A stretch of DNA of 48,410 nt from an uncultured bacterium (GCA_905216175.1 CAJMSV010000004.1:1-48410), one strand, 5' to 3'; shown: positions 8,146 through 17,236, counted from the stretch's first letter. Made by a program: numbers and translations. Notes: generated by a model from the sequence alone, not told the origin.

Positions 8146-10026
8146 ATGTGCGGTTTTGTCGGTTTTGTCGGTGGGACGGATAACCAATCCGAGGTGCTCA
8201 CCAAGATGATGGACCGCATCGTCCATCGCGGTCCCGACATGGGCGGTCAGTTTATCGACGGCCGCGTTGCCCTCGGCTTCCGCCGCCTGTCGATCCTCGA
8301 CCTGACCGAGGCTGGCGCCCAACCCATGGCCAACGAGGACGGTAGCGTCGTCATTGTCTTCAACGGTGAGATCTACAACATCCAAGAACACCGTTCCGAG
8401 CTCGAAGCCAAGGGCTACAAGATCCATTGCGGCGCCGACACCGAGAGCCTCCTGCACGGCTACGAGGAGTGGGTCGAGGCCGTCCTCGATCGCCTGAGCG
8501 GTATGTACGCCTTCGTCATCTGGGACAAAAAGAAGAACAAGCTTTTTGGCGCCCGTGACATCTTTGGCATCAAGCCGCTTTACTACTATCCCATGGCCGA
8601 TGCGGGCGACGGCGCTCCGGGTGTGCTCTTTGGCTCCGAGATCAAGAGCTTCCTGGACTACCCGCACTTCCACAAGGCGGTCAACAAAAAGGCCCTGCGT
8701 CCGTACATGACGCTGCAGTATTCGGCAACCGAGGAGACCTTCTTCGAGGGTGTCTACAAGCTGCCGCCGGCGCACTACTTTACCGTCGATATCCCGACCG
8801 GCAAGATGAACATCGAGCGCTACTGGGATTGCGATTACTCTGCCGTCGAGAAGCCGTTCGAAGAGTATGTCGATGAGCTGGACGAGGTCGTGCACGAGAG
8901 CGTTGAGGCCCATCGCATCGCCGACGTCAAGGTCGCGTCGTTCCTCTCCGGTGGCGTCGACTCCAGCTACATCGCCGCTTGCCTCATGCCCGACAAGACC
9001 TTCTCGGTGGGCTTTGACTACAAGAACTTCAACGAGACCAACTACGCCAAGGAGCTTTCCGATAAGCTCGGCGTCGAGAACGTTCGCAAGATGATTACCG
9101 CCGACGAGTTCTTCGGTGCGCTCGAGGACATCCAGTATCACATGGACGAGCCGCAGTCCAACCTGTCTTCCGTGCCGCTGTGGTTCTTGGCCGAGATGGC
9201 CCGCAAGGACGTTACCGTCGTGCTTTCGGGCGAAGGCGCCGACGAACTCTTTGGTGGCTACGCCTACTACGAGGATACGGTCCCGGTGCGCAAGTACAAA
9301 AAGATGGTGCCGCTGCCCATCCGTCGCGCGCTCGGTAACCTGGCGCTGCATATGCCGTACTTCAAGGGACATAACTTCCTGGTCAAGGGTGCCGAGATCC
9401 CCGAGAAGTCGTTCCTGGGACAGGCTCTGGTATGGCCGGAGCGCGAGGGCGACGGCGTGCTCAAGCCCGAGTACAACACCGGCGATGGCGCCTTCGAGCT
9501 CGCTGCACCCATCTATGCGCGCGTGAAGGGTCAGCCCGAGCTGGTTAAGAAGCAGTACCTGGACATGAACATGTGGCTCCCGGGCGACATTCTGCTCAAG
9601 GCCGACAAGATGTGCATGGCGCACTCGCTGGAGCTGCGCGTGCCCTTCCTGGACCGCAAAGTCATGGAGTTCGCCGAGCACATTCCCGATCGCTACCGCA
9701 TCAATGATAACGGCAACAAACAGGTACTCCGCCATGCTGCCAACAAGTCGCTGCCCGATGAGTGGGCCACCCGTCCCAAGGTGGGCTTCCCGGTGCCGAT
9801 TGTCTACTGGCTGCGCGAGCAAAAGTGGTACGACTATGTCAAGGAGTACTTCACCGCGCCGTGGGCAAGCGAGTTCTTCGATACCGACGAGCTCATGCAC
9901 CTGCTCGATCTGCACTTTGCGGGCAAGGGCGATTTCCAGCGCAAGATCTATACGCCGCTCGTGTTCTTGGTGTGGTACAAGCGCTTCTTTATCGACGAGG
10001 ACCAGCCCGCTGTTCAGGCTGCCTAG
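8146..10026 (+). CDS. asnB: Asparagine synthetase (glutamine-hydrolysing)
   Basis: A 626-residue AsnB. The N terminus MCGFVGFVGG exposes the catalytic Cys2 of the glutaminase domain, followed by HRGPDMGG. The synthetase domain has the PP-loop SFLSGGVDSSYIAA at about residues 264-277 and the conserved GEGADELFGGY motif. It makes asparagine from aspartate, glutamine and ATP in the cytoplasm. An AGGGGA RBS precedes the start, and an intrinsic terminator follows at 10052. It appears to be a single-gene unit. Confidence 0.96.
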   Translation: MCGFVGFVGGTDNQSEVLTKMMDRIVHRGPDMGGQFIDGRVALGFRRLSILDLTEAGAQPMANEDGSVVIVFNGEIYNIQEHRSELEAKGYKIHCGADTESLLHGYEEWVEAVLDRLSGMYAFVIWDKKKNKLFGARDIFGIKPLYYYPMADAGDGAPGVLFGSEIKSFLDYPHFHKAVNKKALRPYMTLQYSATEETFFEGVYKLPPAHYFTVDIPTGKMNIERYWDCDYSAVEKPFEEYVDELDEVVHESVEAHRIADVKVASFLSGGVDSSYIAACLMPDKTFSVGFDYKNFNETNYAKELSDKLGVENVRKMITADEFFGALEDIQYHMDEPQSNLSSVPLWFLAEMARKDVTVVLSGEGADELFGGYAYYEDTVPVRKYKKMVPLPIRRALGNLALHMPYFKGHNFLVKGAEIPEKSFLGQALVWPEREGDGVLKPEYNTGDGAFELAAPIYARVKGQPELVKKQYLDMNMWLPGDILLKADKMCMAHSLELRVPFLDRKVMEFAEHIPDRYRINDNGNKQVLRHAANKSLPDEWATRPKVGFPVPIVYWLREQKWYDYVKEYFTAPWASEFFDTDELMHLLDLHFAGKGDFQRKIYTPLVFLVWYKRFFIDEDQPAVQAA

Positions 10027-10051
10027 CCTCGGCTTACGAACGCCTGCGCGT

Positions 10052-10075
10052 AACGGCTCCTCCGGGAGCCGTTTT
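10052..10075 (+). terminator. Intrinsic terminator after asnB
   Basis: AACGGCTCC pairs with GGAGCCGTT around a TCCG-type loop and runs into a T tract (GTTTTTG). It lies 26 bases after the asnB stop. Confidence 0.85.
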
Positions 10076-10138
10076 TGCGTGGGTGCGTTTCAGTTACTAT
10101 AAAAACCGTCCCTGCCAAATGGCTGAGAAAGGTGAAAG

Positions 10139-11701
10139 ATGCACCATTCGGATTCCGCGACCGTGACCACGGTCGATACGCTTGCCAAGCTTCTCGATGT
10201 GTGCGGCGAGCTGCGCGCATCAGAGCAGGTTGACGAGCGTGCCGTGACCGGCTGCTCGTTTGATTCGCGCGCGGTCTCGGCGGGTGACGTATTCTTTTGC
10301 AAAGGTGCTGCCTTTAAGCCCGCGTTTTTGAGCATGGCGCTCGATGCGGGCGCCGTCGCATTTGTGTGCGAGGAGTCGCTGGTCGAGTCTCTGGAGCCGC
10401 TGGCGCAGGAGAGCGGTGCTGCAATGCTGGTTGTGGACAACGTTCGCACGGCCATGGCCTTGCTGCCGCCGGAGGTCTACGACCGTCCCGACCACGACGT
10501 CAAGATCGTGGGCATCACCGGCACCAAGGGAAAGACCACGGCCGCTATTATGCTCCAGTCCATCATCAAGGCGGCGGGCGAGTCCTGCGGCATGATCGGC
10601 TCGGTGAGTACCGACGATGGCGTCGAGTGCTACGAGAGCACCAATACTACGCCCGAGGCCCCCGAGGTCTGGCGCCATATCGCCAACTGCCGCACGTCCG
10701 GTCGCCAGTCCATGGTCATGGAGGTCTCGAGCCAGGCGCTCAAGTACCAACGCGTCGAGAATCTGCCGTTTGACGTGGCGTGCTTCCTCAACATCGGCCG
10801 CGACCACATCTCGCCGATCGAACACCCCACGTTTGAGGATTATTTTGAGAGCAAACTCCGGATCTTTGACCAGGCAAAGACCGCCGTGGTGAATCTGGGC
10901 ACCGATGAGGTTGACCGTGTGCTAGAGGCAGCGTCGACGGCCGAGCGCTTGGTGACCGTTGGCGTCGAGCATCCCGAGGCAAGCCTGTGGGCGAGCGATG
11001 TCCGCATGCTCGGCTTTAACATCGAGTTCAACTTGCACGGCATGAGCGCCGACGAGCCCGAGGCGGGGGAGAAGGTCCTGCTGGGTATCGCGGGCGACTT
11101 TAACGTGGAAAACGCGCTGGTCGCTATCGCCGCTGCGCGCGAGATCGGCATCGGTATCGAGGCTATCAAGAAGGGCCTCTCCAAACTGCGTGTGCCGGGC
11201 CGCATGGAGGTCGTGGAGTCGAAGGACGGCCGCGTGATCTGCGTCGTTGACTATGCGCACAACCAGCTTTCGTTCCGTTCGCTTTTCTCGTCGGTCAAGC
11301 GCGCGTTTCCCGCTAGCCCCGTCATTGCGCTGTTTGGCGCCGCCGGCGGCAAGGCGCAGGAGCGCCGCGAGCAATTGCCACGCGAGGCCGCACCGTATTC
11401 CGACCTGATGATCTTTACGAACGAGGATCCAGCTCACGAGGACCCGATGAAGGTCTGTCGCGAGCTTGCCGAGCATGTTCCCGACGATACGCCGAACAAG
11501 ATCATCCTCGACCGCGAAGCCGCTGTGCATGCGGCGTTCAAGGCGGCGCGCGAGGAGTACGTCAACCCCGATGCTCCCACCATTGTCTTGCTGCTGGCAA
11601 AGGGTGACGAGGAGCTCATGCACGTGGGCGACGAGTTCGTGCCCATCGAGAGCGACCTTTCGCTGGCCAATCGCCTGATCGATGTTACCCAGTTTGACTA
11701 A
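10139..11701 (+). CDS. murE: UDP-N-acetylmuramyl-tripeptide synthetase (MurE)
   Basis: A 520-residue Mur ligase that adds the third, diamino acid to UDP-MurNAc-L-Ala-D-Glu. It has the N-terminal UDP-binding region (DSRAVSAGDVFFC), the ATP loop GITGTKGKTT (about residues 125-134), the central histidine-rich segment and VVDYAHNQLS in the C-terminal half. The position that reads DNPR in meso-DAP enzymes reads NEDPAHEDP here, like lysine- or ornithine-adding enzymes. This fits a peptidoglycan without DAP, as reported for Collinsella-type walls. A GAAAGGTG RBS precedes the ATG. Confidence 0.9.
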   Translation: MHHSDSATVTTVDTLAKLLDVCGELRASEQVDERAVTGCSFDSRAVSAGDVFFCKGAAFKPAFLSMALDAGAVAFVCEESLVESLEPLAQESGAAMLVVDNVRTAMALLPPEVYDRPDHDVKIVGITGTKGKTTAAIMLQSIIKAAGESCGMIGSVSTDDGVECYESTNTTPEAPEVWRHIANCRTSGRQSMVMEVSSQALKYQRVENLPFDVACFLNIGRDHISPIEHPTFEDYFESKLRIFDQAKTAVVNLGTDEVDRVLEAASTAERLVTVGVEHPEASLWASDVRMLGFNIEFNLHGMSADEPEAGEKVLLGIAGDFNVENALVAIAAAREIGIGIEAIKKGLSKLRVPGRMEVVESKDGRVICVVDYAHNQLSFRSLFSSVKRAFPASPVIALFGAAGGKAQERREQLPREAAPYSDLMIFTNEDPAHEDPMKVCRELAEHVPDDTPNKIILDREAAVHAAFKAAREEYVNPDAPTIVLLLAKGDEELMHVGDEFVPIESDLSLANRLIDVTQFD

Positions 11702-11808
11702 TGAACCATGATGGCGGCGGCGCCCTGAGTGCGCTGTCGCCATAAGCGTGTTCCCTCAATCAAAACATGCCGTCCAAGTCCAAACCCTTCTACGTAAACG
11801 GAGTAACC

Positions 11809-12720
11809 ATGTCCCACAATACCCTGCCGACCGTTGCCGAGCTTTCGGGCGAGATGCGCGAGCGCTTGGCCAAGGTCAAATACGTCTTTACCGACCTGGA
11901 TGCCACGATGCTCGCACCCGGCTCGTGCGTGCTACGCGACAACGACGGCAACCCCTCGACCAAACTCGTCGAGGCCGTCGTGGCGCTCGCTCGCGCTGGT
12001 ATTCAGGTGGTTCCCACCTCGGGCCGCAACCGTACCATGATCCACGAGGACGCGCGCGTGCGCGGTCTCAGCTCCTACATCGGCGAGATGGGCGGCCTGG
12101 TCATGTACGACCTCAAAGCCAACGATTGGGAGTATCTGACCGGCGACATGCCCTACGACTCCTCTTGCGGCCTCACGCCGCACCAGGTGATCGAGCAGAC
12201 CGGCGTGTGCGAGAAGATCCTCGCCCGCTGGCCGCACAAGATCGAGTATCACAACGACATGTCGACCGGCTACAAATACCGTGAGGTCACCGTCGGCATG
12301 CGCGGCGATGTGCCCGACGATGAGGTTCAGGCCATCCTGGACGAGGCCGGCTGCGGTCTGATCTGGGCTTGCAACGGCCATCTGACTCACCTGTCCAAGC
12401 CGACGACGCTCGAGCTCGATCGCGTCGAGGACGGTCGCGCATTCAACATCAACCCCGCGGGTCTCAACAAGGGCGTTGCCATCGCGCGCTTCTGCGAGCA
12501 CCTGGGGATCGAGCGCGAGGAGACGTTGGCGCTCGGCGATTCCGAGTCCGACTTCTACATGGCCGATCACGTGGGCACGTTCTGCCTGGTCGAGAATGGC
12601 CTGACGAGCGCCGGCGCGCCCGAGTTCCTGGCTGCTTGCGAGAACGCTTTCGTTACGCGCGGCAAAATTGTCGACGGTTGGGCGGCGACGGCAGAGCTGC
12701 TGGTCGCGGCGCGTTCGTAG
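11809..12720 (+). CDS. HAD-superfamily (Cof/SPP-like) phosphatase
   Basis: A 303-residue phosphatase of the Cof-type HAD family. Motif I is FTDLDATM (nucleophile and acid Asp), the threonine of motif II lies in VVPTSGRNR, and motif III is LALGDSESDFYMAD. The large cap domain in between is typical of sugar-phosphate phosphatases. The start at 11809 was chosen because CGGAG lies 7 bases upstream; an in-frame ATG 42 bases earlier lacks a good RBS. The substrate cannot be told. It lies between murE and murI on the same strand, possibly one operon. Confidence 0.82.
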   Translation: MSHNTLPTVAELSGEMRERLAKVKYVFTDLDATMLAPGSCVLRDNDGNPSTKLVEAVVALARAGIQVVPTSGRNRTMIHEDARVRGLSSYIGEMGGLVMYDLKANDWEYLTGDMPYDSSCGLTPHQVIEQTGVCEKILARWPHKIEYHNDMSTGYKYREVTVGMRGDVPDDEVQAILDEAGCGLIWACNGHLTHLSKPTTLELDRVEDGRAFNINPAGLNKGVAIARFCEHLGIEREETLALGDSESDFYMADHVGTFCLVENGLTSAGAPEFLAACENAFVTRGKIVDGWAATAELLVAARS

Positions 12721-12771
12721 CGCGGCGGCGCCGCACTTGGACATGTCTTTTCGAGAGAGACTGGTGAGGTA

Positions 12772-13656
12772 ATGTCCGATATCGAGAATCCGGCAGGCGA
12801 CACGCGCCCGATTGGCGTGTTCGATTCTGGTTTGGGCGGTCTGACGGTTGCGCGCGCGATTGCGACGGCGCTGCCGCACGAGTCCGTCTACTACTTTGGC
12901 GACACCAAGCGCTGCCCCTACGGCACCCGCACCGAGGATGAAGTGCGCTCGTTTGCGTTGCAGGCGGGTCGTTGGCTTTCGAAGCACGACGTCAAGATTA
13001 TGGTCATCGCCTGCAACACGGCGACCGCTGCGGCCTTGCGTCTGGCCCAGCAGGTGCTCGACGTTCCCGTGATCGGTGTGATCGCGCCGGGTGCCCGTGC
13101 GGCAATCAACAGCACGCGTACGCGTCGCGTGGGCGTGCTCGCCACCAACCTCACTATTCGCTCGGGCGCCTACACGCGCGCCATTCAGGACCTGGATGCC
13201 GGTGTCGATGTATACGGCTGTCCTGCCTCGAGCTTTGTCGAGGTTGTCGAACACGAGCTCGCCTCGGGTGCACATCTGCAGGAACAGTGGCTTGAGAACG
13301 AGGACATCTTCGATACGCCTGCTGTGCGTGCGCTGGTGGGTGCCACGGTTGAGCCGCTACGCGACCACGGTATCGATACCGTGGTGCTCGGCTGTACGCA
13401 TTTCCCGCTGTTGGTGGGACCTATCCGCCATGCGCTGGGGCCTGGGGTGCGCGTCGTAAGTTCCGCCGAGGAGACTACACGCGAGCTGACCGATATCCTC
13501 ACACGCCGCGAGCAGCTGGCGGGCGACGCCGCCGAGCCGCAGCATCGTTTTGCCACGACGGCCGATAACATTGCCGAGTTTGCGGTGGCGGGCAGCTTTA
13601 TCTTTGGTCAGCCGCTCAAGAGCATCGAACATATCGATATCGATGAGCTGAAATAG
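12772..13656 (+). CDS. murI: Glutamate racemase
   Basis: A 294-residue cofactor-independent racemase that supplies D-glutamate for peptidoglycan. The N-terminal IGVFDSGLGGLTVARAI is diagnostic. The two catalytic cysteines are visible in VIACNTATAAA and VVLGCTHFPLL. The length is slightly above the usual 265-275 residues because of a short C-terminal extension after the last helix. A GTGAGGT RBS precedes the ATG. It fits with the nearby murE, since D-Glu is the substrate of the preceding ligase step. Confidence 0.95.
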   Translation: MSDIENPAGDTRPIGVFDSGLGGLTVARAIATALPHESVYYFGDTKRCPYGTRTEDEVRSFALQAGRWLSKHDVKIMVIACNTATAAALRLAQQVLDVPVIGVIAPGARAAINSTRTRRVGVLATNLTIRSGAYTRAIQDLDAGVDVYGCPASSFVEVVEHELASGAHLQEQWLENEDIFDTPAVRALVGATVEPLRDHGIDTVVLGCTHFPLLVGPIRHALGPGVRVVSSAEETTRELTDILTRREQLAGDAAEPQHRFATTADNIAEFAVAGSFIFGQPLKSIEHIDIDELK

Positions 13657-13711
13657 ATACAAGGTCACCGACCAAAGGCTCACTTTCATCTTTTGCCGAA
13701 AGGAAATTTCT

Positions 13712-14437
13712 ATGGAGTACATGCAGGTCAACCGCGCCAACGGTCGCGCCGCCAACGAGTTGCGCCCCGTTAAGCTCACCCGTGGCGTCATGAAGCACGC
13801 CCACGGCTCGTGTTTGGCCGAGTTCGGTGACACGCGCGTGCTGTGCGCCGCCACTATCGAGGAGGGCGTGCCGGGCTGGCGAAAGGGAGCTAAGGCCGGC
13901 TGGGTGACCGCGGAATACGCCATGCTGCCGGCGTCGACCGGCAAGCGCTGCAAGCGCGAACACGCCAACCGCAAGGGTCGCTCCATGGAGATCGAGCGCC
14001 TCATTGGCCGCAGCCTGCGTACCGTCGTCAACATGAAGGCGCTTGGCGAGTACACCGTCACCGTCGACTGCGATGTGATTCAGGCCGATGGCGGCACGCG
14101 TACAGCGAGCATCACCGGCGCCTGGGTGGCACTGCACGACGCCCTCGCCATGTGGGTCGAGGCGGGCAAGATCGAGCGCATCCCGCTTATCGGTCAGGTG
14201 GCTGCCATCTCCATGGGCGTTGTCGACGGCAATACGCTGCTTGACCTCGATTATTCCGAGGACAGCCATGCTGAGGTCGACATGAACCTCGTCGCCACCG
14301 ACACCGGTGAGATGATCGAGCTCCAGGGCACCGGCGAGCAGGCGCCCTTCGACCGCAAACGCCTCAACGCCCTGCTCGACCTGGGCGACAAGGGTATCGC
14401 TGAGCTCATCGAGCTTCAGCGCCAAGCCATCGCCTAA
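13712..14437 (+). CDS. rph: Ribonuclease PH
   Basis: A 241-residue phosphate-dependent exoribonuclease that trims tRNA 3' ends. The N-terminal segment RANGRAANELRPVKLTRG, the basic GKRCKREHANRKGRSMEIERLIGRS region (phosphate and RNA binding) and the central DCDVIQADGGTRTASITG motif are intact. The full length suggests an active enzyme. The start follows GAAAGGAAA. It is followed in order by rdgB and dtd, a common actinobacterial arrangement (rph-rdgB). Confidence 0.95.
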   Translation: MEYMQVNRANGRAANELRPVKLTRGVMKHAHGSCLAEFGDTRVLCAATIEEGVPGWRKGAKAGWVTAEYAMLPASTGKRCKREHANRKGRSMEIERLIGRSLRTVVNMKALGEYTVTVDCDVIQADGGTRTASITGAWVALHDALAMWVEAGKIERIPLIGQVAAISMGVVDGNTLLDLDYSEDSHAEVDMNLVATDTGEMIELQGTGEQAPFDRKRLNALLDLGDKGIAELIELQRQAIA

Positions 14438-14464
14438 CCTGCCAAAAAGGGACAGGTTTATTTT
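14436..14464 (+). terminator. Weak terminator-like hairpin after rph
   Basis: AACCTG (14436-14441) pairs with CAGGTT (14453-14458), with a TATTTT tail. It overlaps the rph stop codon. It also contains the GGGACAGGTT word seen again at 22141. Confidence 0.4.
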
Positions 14465-14580
14465 GGTAGGTTTTACCTGTGGAGACGTCTGGACACAAGA
14501 CTGCCGTTGATTGAGAGGGGAGAGGCGGAGTCCCTCGTTGCCCTCGGCTCGGCATTGCTTTAGAGACAAGGAGGCCAGTC

Positions 14581-15222
14581 ATGGCACTTGAGAAGATTGA
14601 CATCGACACCCTCGACCCGGCGGCGACCATCGTCGTGGCAACGGGCAACGCCCATAAGCTCACCGAGATCGAGGCCATTTTGGGCAAGGTCATGCCCGAG
14701 GTGCGCTTTGTGGCGCTCGGCCAGCTGGGCGATTTTGAGGACCCCGAGGAAAACGGCACGACGTTTTTGGAGAACGCCATCATCAAGGCGCAGGCTGCGG
14801 TCGAGGAGACGGGTCTTATGGCCATTGCCGACGATTCGGGCATGGTCGTTGATGCCCTGGACGGCGAGCCGGGCGTGTATAGCGCGCGCTATGCGGGCGT
14901 GCACGGCGACGATGCCGCCAACAACGCCAAGCTGCTCGTTAACCTGGAAGGCGTGGCCGACGAGGATCGCACCGCGCGCTTTATGAGCGTCGTTGCGCTC
15001 ATCGACACGGACGGTTTGGTCACCTATGGCGAGGGCGCCTGCGAGGGCGTTATCGCGCACGAGGGCCGCGGCGATCACGGCTTTGGCTACGACCCGCTGT
15101 TCCTGCCGGTCGACACGCCGGGCAAGACCATGGCCGAGCTGACGGCGGACGAGAAGAACGCCATCAGCCATCGTTTCCATGCGCTCGAGCATCTGTCCGC
15201 CAAGCTGACGGGCGAGGAGTAG
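14581..15222 (+). CDS. rdgB: XTP/dITP diphosphatase (Ham1 family)
   Basis: A 213-residue house-cleaning NTP pyrophosphatase that removes ITP, XTP and dITP. The N-terminal VVATGNAHKLTEIEAIL is the nucleotide-binding motif. IADDSGMVVDALDGEPGVYSARYAG carries the catalytic acid residues, and HGFGYDPLFLPV is the base-recognition loop. An AAGGAGG RBS precedes the ATG. Its stop is only 3 bases before dtd, so the two are co-transcribed. Confidence 0.95.
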   Translation: MALEKIDIDTLDPAATIVVATGNAHKLTEIEAILGKVMPEVRFVALGQLGDFEDPEENGTTFLENAIIKAQAAVEETGLMAIADDSGMVVDALDGEPGVYSARYAGVHGDDAANNAKLLVNLEGVADEDRTARFMSVVALIDTDGLVTYGEGACEGVIAHEGRGDHGFGYDPLFLPVDTPGKTMAELTADEKNAISHRFHALEHLSAKLTGEE

Positions 15223-15225
15223 ACC

Positions 15226-15672
15226 GTGCGTGCGGTGGTGCAGCGCGTGCTCAACGCCGGCGTGACGGTCGACGGCGAGTGCGTGGGCCGCAGTGGACGC
15301 GGCGACCTGGTGCTGCTGGGTGTGGGCCATGGCGATACGCGTGCCGAGGCCGACAAGCTGTGGGGCAAGCTCCGCGGGCTGCGTATCAACGAGGACGAGA
15401 ACGGCAAGACCAACTTGGCGCTTGCCGATGTCGACGGCGAGGTGCTCGTGGTGTCGCAGTTCACGCTGTTCGCCGACTGCCGCCACGGTCGCCGCCCATC
15501 GTTTACGGATGCCGGCGCCCCCGATGTCGCCAACGAGCTCTACGAGTACTTCCTGACGCTCGTTCGCCAAGATGTCGAACACGTGGCGCACGGCATCTTT
15601 GGCGCCGATATGAAAGTCGATCTTGTCAACGACGGCCCATTCACCATCGTCTTGGACACCGATAGTCTGTAA
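15226..15672 (+). CDS. dtd: D-aminoacyl-tRNA deacylase
   Basis: A 148-residue DTD that hydrolyses D-aminoacyl-tRNAs. The GTG-initiated N terminus RAVVQRVLNAGVTV and the active-site motifs VSQFTLFAD and NDGPFTIVLDT (with the Gly-Pro proofreading loop) are typical. It is the last gene of the rph-rdgB-dtd run. The GTG start is supported by the position of the family N terminus and the 3-base gap from rdgB. Confidence 0.94.
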   Translation: MRAVVQRVLNAGVTVDGECVGRSGRGDLVLLGVGHGDTRAEADKLWGKLRGLRINEDENGKTNLALADVDGEVLVVSQFTLFADCRHGRRPSFTDAGAPDVANELYEYFLTLVRQDVEHVAHGIFGADMKVDLVNDGPFTIVLDTDSL

Positions 15673-15705
15673 GTAGTCAATTTGGGAGCGGGCTTTTTTA
15701 GCTAC

Positions 15706-15735
15706 TTGCGTATGGCAACAGCGGGGTGCTATAGT
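15706..15735 (+). promoter_or_regulatory. Probable promoter of veg-ispE
   Basis: TTGCGT (15706-15711) and TATAGT (15730-15735) are 18 bases apart, in the AT-richer gap before veg. Confidence 0.55.
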
Positions 15736-15755
15736 ATTAGAGTTTTGTCTATCTT

Positions 15756-15776
15756 AGGGGTATTATCCCCTTTTTG
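15756..15776 (+). promoter_or_regulatory. Leader hairpin with T tract before veg
   Basis: AGGGG and CCCCT pair around TATTAT and are followed by TTTT, 27 bases before the veg start. It has the form of a small intrinsic terminator, so partial termination in the leader is possible. Confidence 0.45.
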
Positions 15777-15802
15777 AATTGCACCTTCTGGAGGCCCTGT
15801 TC

Positions 15803-16099
15803 ATGGAAGAGATGGAAGTCAATCACGTCGACGACATCCACGAGAAGCTGACCGATATGGTGGGCGATCGCGTCAAGGTTAAGGCCAACATGGGCCGTAC
15901 CCGCGTCGTCGAGCGCATGGGCACCATCAAGAGCGTCCACCCGGCCGTCTTCATTGTCGAGGTCGACGAGCGTCGCGGCCGCAAGTCGCGTCAGTCCTAC
16001 CAGTATATCGATGTGCTCACCGGTCAGGTCGAGCTGTTCGACCCTGAGAGCGGCGAGCATATCTTTACCCCGCTCGGCAATCAGCTCGAGGAGCACTAA
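15803..16099 (+). CDS. veg: Veg family protein
   Basis: A 98-residue protein of the Veg (DUF1021) family: a short acidic N-terminal helix, then a small beta-barrel-like region with RVKVKANMGRTRVVERMGTIKSVHP and FIVEVDERRGRKSRQSYQYIDVLTGQVEL. In Bacillus subtilis Veg affects biofilm gene expression, and its molecular role is not settled. The start at 15803 has a GGAGG-type RBS; an in-frame TTG upstream would lie inside the leader hairpin region. It is directly followed by ispE, as veg precedes ispE in Bacillus (with a small gene between). Confidence 0.85.
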   Translation: MEEMEVNHVDDIHEKLTDMVGDRVKVKANMGRTRVVERMGTIKSVHPAVFIVEVDERRGRKSRQSYQYIDVLTGQVELFDPESGEHIFTPLGNQLEEH

Positions 16100-16101
16100 C
16101 G

Positions 16102-16998
16102 GTGACCGATCGGTCCCTGACTCTTTCCGCGCCGGCAAAGATTAACCTCTACCTGGGGGTTCATACCGAGCGCGATGACCGCGGCTACCACAGGGTCGAT
16201 TCCCTGATGGCAGCCGTCGGTCTTTCCGATACCGTGACGGTCACGCCGGCGCAGGCGCTGACCGTTCAGACGGTTCCGGCATCAGATTTTCCCATGCAAA
16301 AGAATACGGCGTATCGGGCTGCGGCTGCTATGGCCGATCATTATGGTCGCGAGGCAAACATCTGCGTGACGATTGAGAAGCGCATTCCATTGTGCGCCGG
16401 CTTGGGCGGCCCCTCGACGGATGCGGCCGCGGTCATTGTCGCCTTGGCGGAGCTCTGGGGCATTGATCGCACCGACCCCGCGCTCGACGACATTGCGCGG
16501 GGCATTGGTGCTGACGTCCCGTTCTTTTTGCACGCGAGCCCTGCGTTCTACGTAGGTGGGGGAGACGTGCTGGCAACTGAGTACCCCGCGCTGCCCGCGA
16601 CGCCCGTCGTGCTGGTCAAGCCGCGCGAGGCAAGCGTTTCGACAATTGAAGCCTATCGACGTTTTGACGAGGCCCCGGTGCCTGCGGACAAGCCCGGCGC
16701 GATAGCTTCTGCCTTGCGTGCTGGTGATGCCGAGACGGCATATGCACTCATCCATAACAATCTGGGTGTCATTTCCGCACAGATGGAGTCGCAGATTCAA
16801 ACGGTCCTCGACTGGCTGCGTAAACAGGACGGAACCGTTGCTGTAGATGTGTGCGGATCGGGTGCCTGCTCGTTTGCCATTTGCGACACCGCTGCCACGG
16901 TCGAAAGGCTTGCCGATGCTGCCCAGCAAAATGGCTGGTGGGCCTGCGCGACTGAGTTTATTCCCAACACGGTTCAAATCGACGCGCCAAAGAAATAA
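16102..16998 (+). CDS. ispE: 4-diphosphocytidyl-2-C-methyl-D-erythritol kinase
   Basis: A 298-residue GHMP kinase of the MEP isoprenoid pathway that phosphorylates CDP-ME. Visible are the N-terminal APAKINLYLGV motif, the ATP-binding PLCAGLGGPSTDAAAV loop and the C-terminal DVCGSGACSFAI glycine motif. It starts with GTG 2 bases after the veg stop, so translation is coupled. Together with ispD and ispF at 36971-38183, three MEP enzymes are encoded in the window. Confidence 0.95.
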   Translation: MTDRSLTLSAPAKINLYLGVHTERDDRGYHRVDSLMAAVGLSDTVTVTPAQALTVQTVPASDFPMQKNTAYRAAAAMADHYGREANICVTIEKRIPLCAGLGGPSTDAAAVIVALAELWGIDRTDPALDDIARGIGADVPFFLHASPAFYVGGGDVLATEYPALPATPVVLVKPREASVSTIEAYRRFDEAPVPADKPGAIASALRAGDAETAYALIHNNLGVISAQMESQIQTVLDWLRKQDGTVAVDVCGSGACSFAICDTAATVERLADAAQQNGWWACATEFIPNTVQIDAPKK

Positions 16999-17047
16999 AA
17001 ATTTCTCTAGCACGCGGCGAAAATCTTTGTTACTATAGTCAAGCTAA

Positions 17048-17124
17048 CGGGTTGTGGCTCAGTTTGGTAGAGCACTGCGTTCGGGACGCAGGGGTCGCTG
17101 GTTCAAATCCAGTCAACCCGACCA
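17048..17124 (+). tRNA. tRNA-Pro (anticodon CGG)
   Basis: The acceptor stem is CGGGTTG with CAACCCG. The D arm is GCTC/GAGC, the anticodon stem CTGCG/CGCAG with loop TTCGGGA (anticodon CGG), and the T loop TTCAAAT. ACCA is encoded. A TATAGT lies 8 bases upstream and a terminator follows at 17134. Confidence 0.95.
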
Positions 17125-17133
17125 GAGCATGAG

Positions 17134-17163
17134 GAGGGACCGCTTCTTGCGGTCCCTTTTTTT
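17134..17163 (+). terminator. Intrinsic terminator after tRNA-Pro
   Basis: AGGGACCGC pairs with GCGGTCCCT around a short loop, followed by seven T. Confidence 0.88.
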
Positions 17164-17171
17164 AGCTAGTG

Positions 17172-17200
17172 TTGTGATACCGCGATACCCGCGGTATACT
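17172..17200 (+). promoter_or_regulatory. Promoter of tatA
   Basis: TTGTGA (17172-17177) and TATACT (17195-17200) are spaced by 17 bases. An imperfect palindrome TACCGCGATACCCGCGGTA overlaps the spacer and -10 and could be an operator. Confidence 0.6.
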
Positions 17201-17236
17201 CATTCGAGCTTGTCTCGCTGTATTGTGGAGGTCTAC

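Noticed and set aside
17054..17236. Extended TatA start running back through tRNA-Pro
   Set aside because: TatA proteins begin directly before the transmembrane helix, and an RBS supports 17237.
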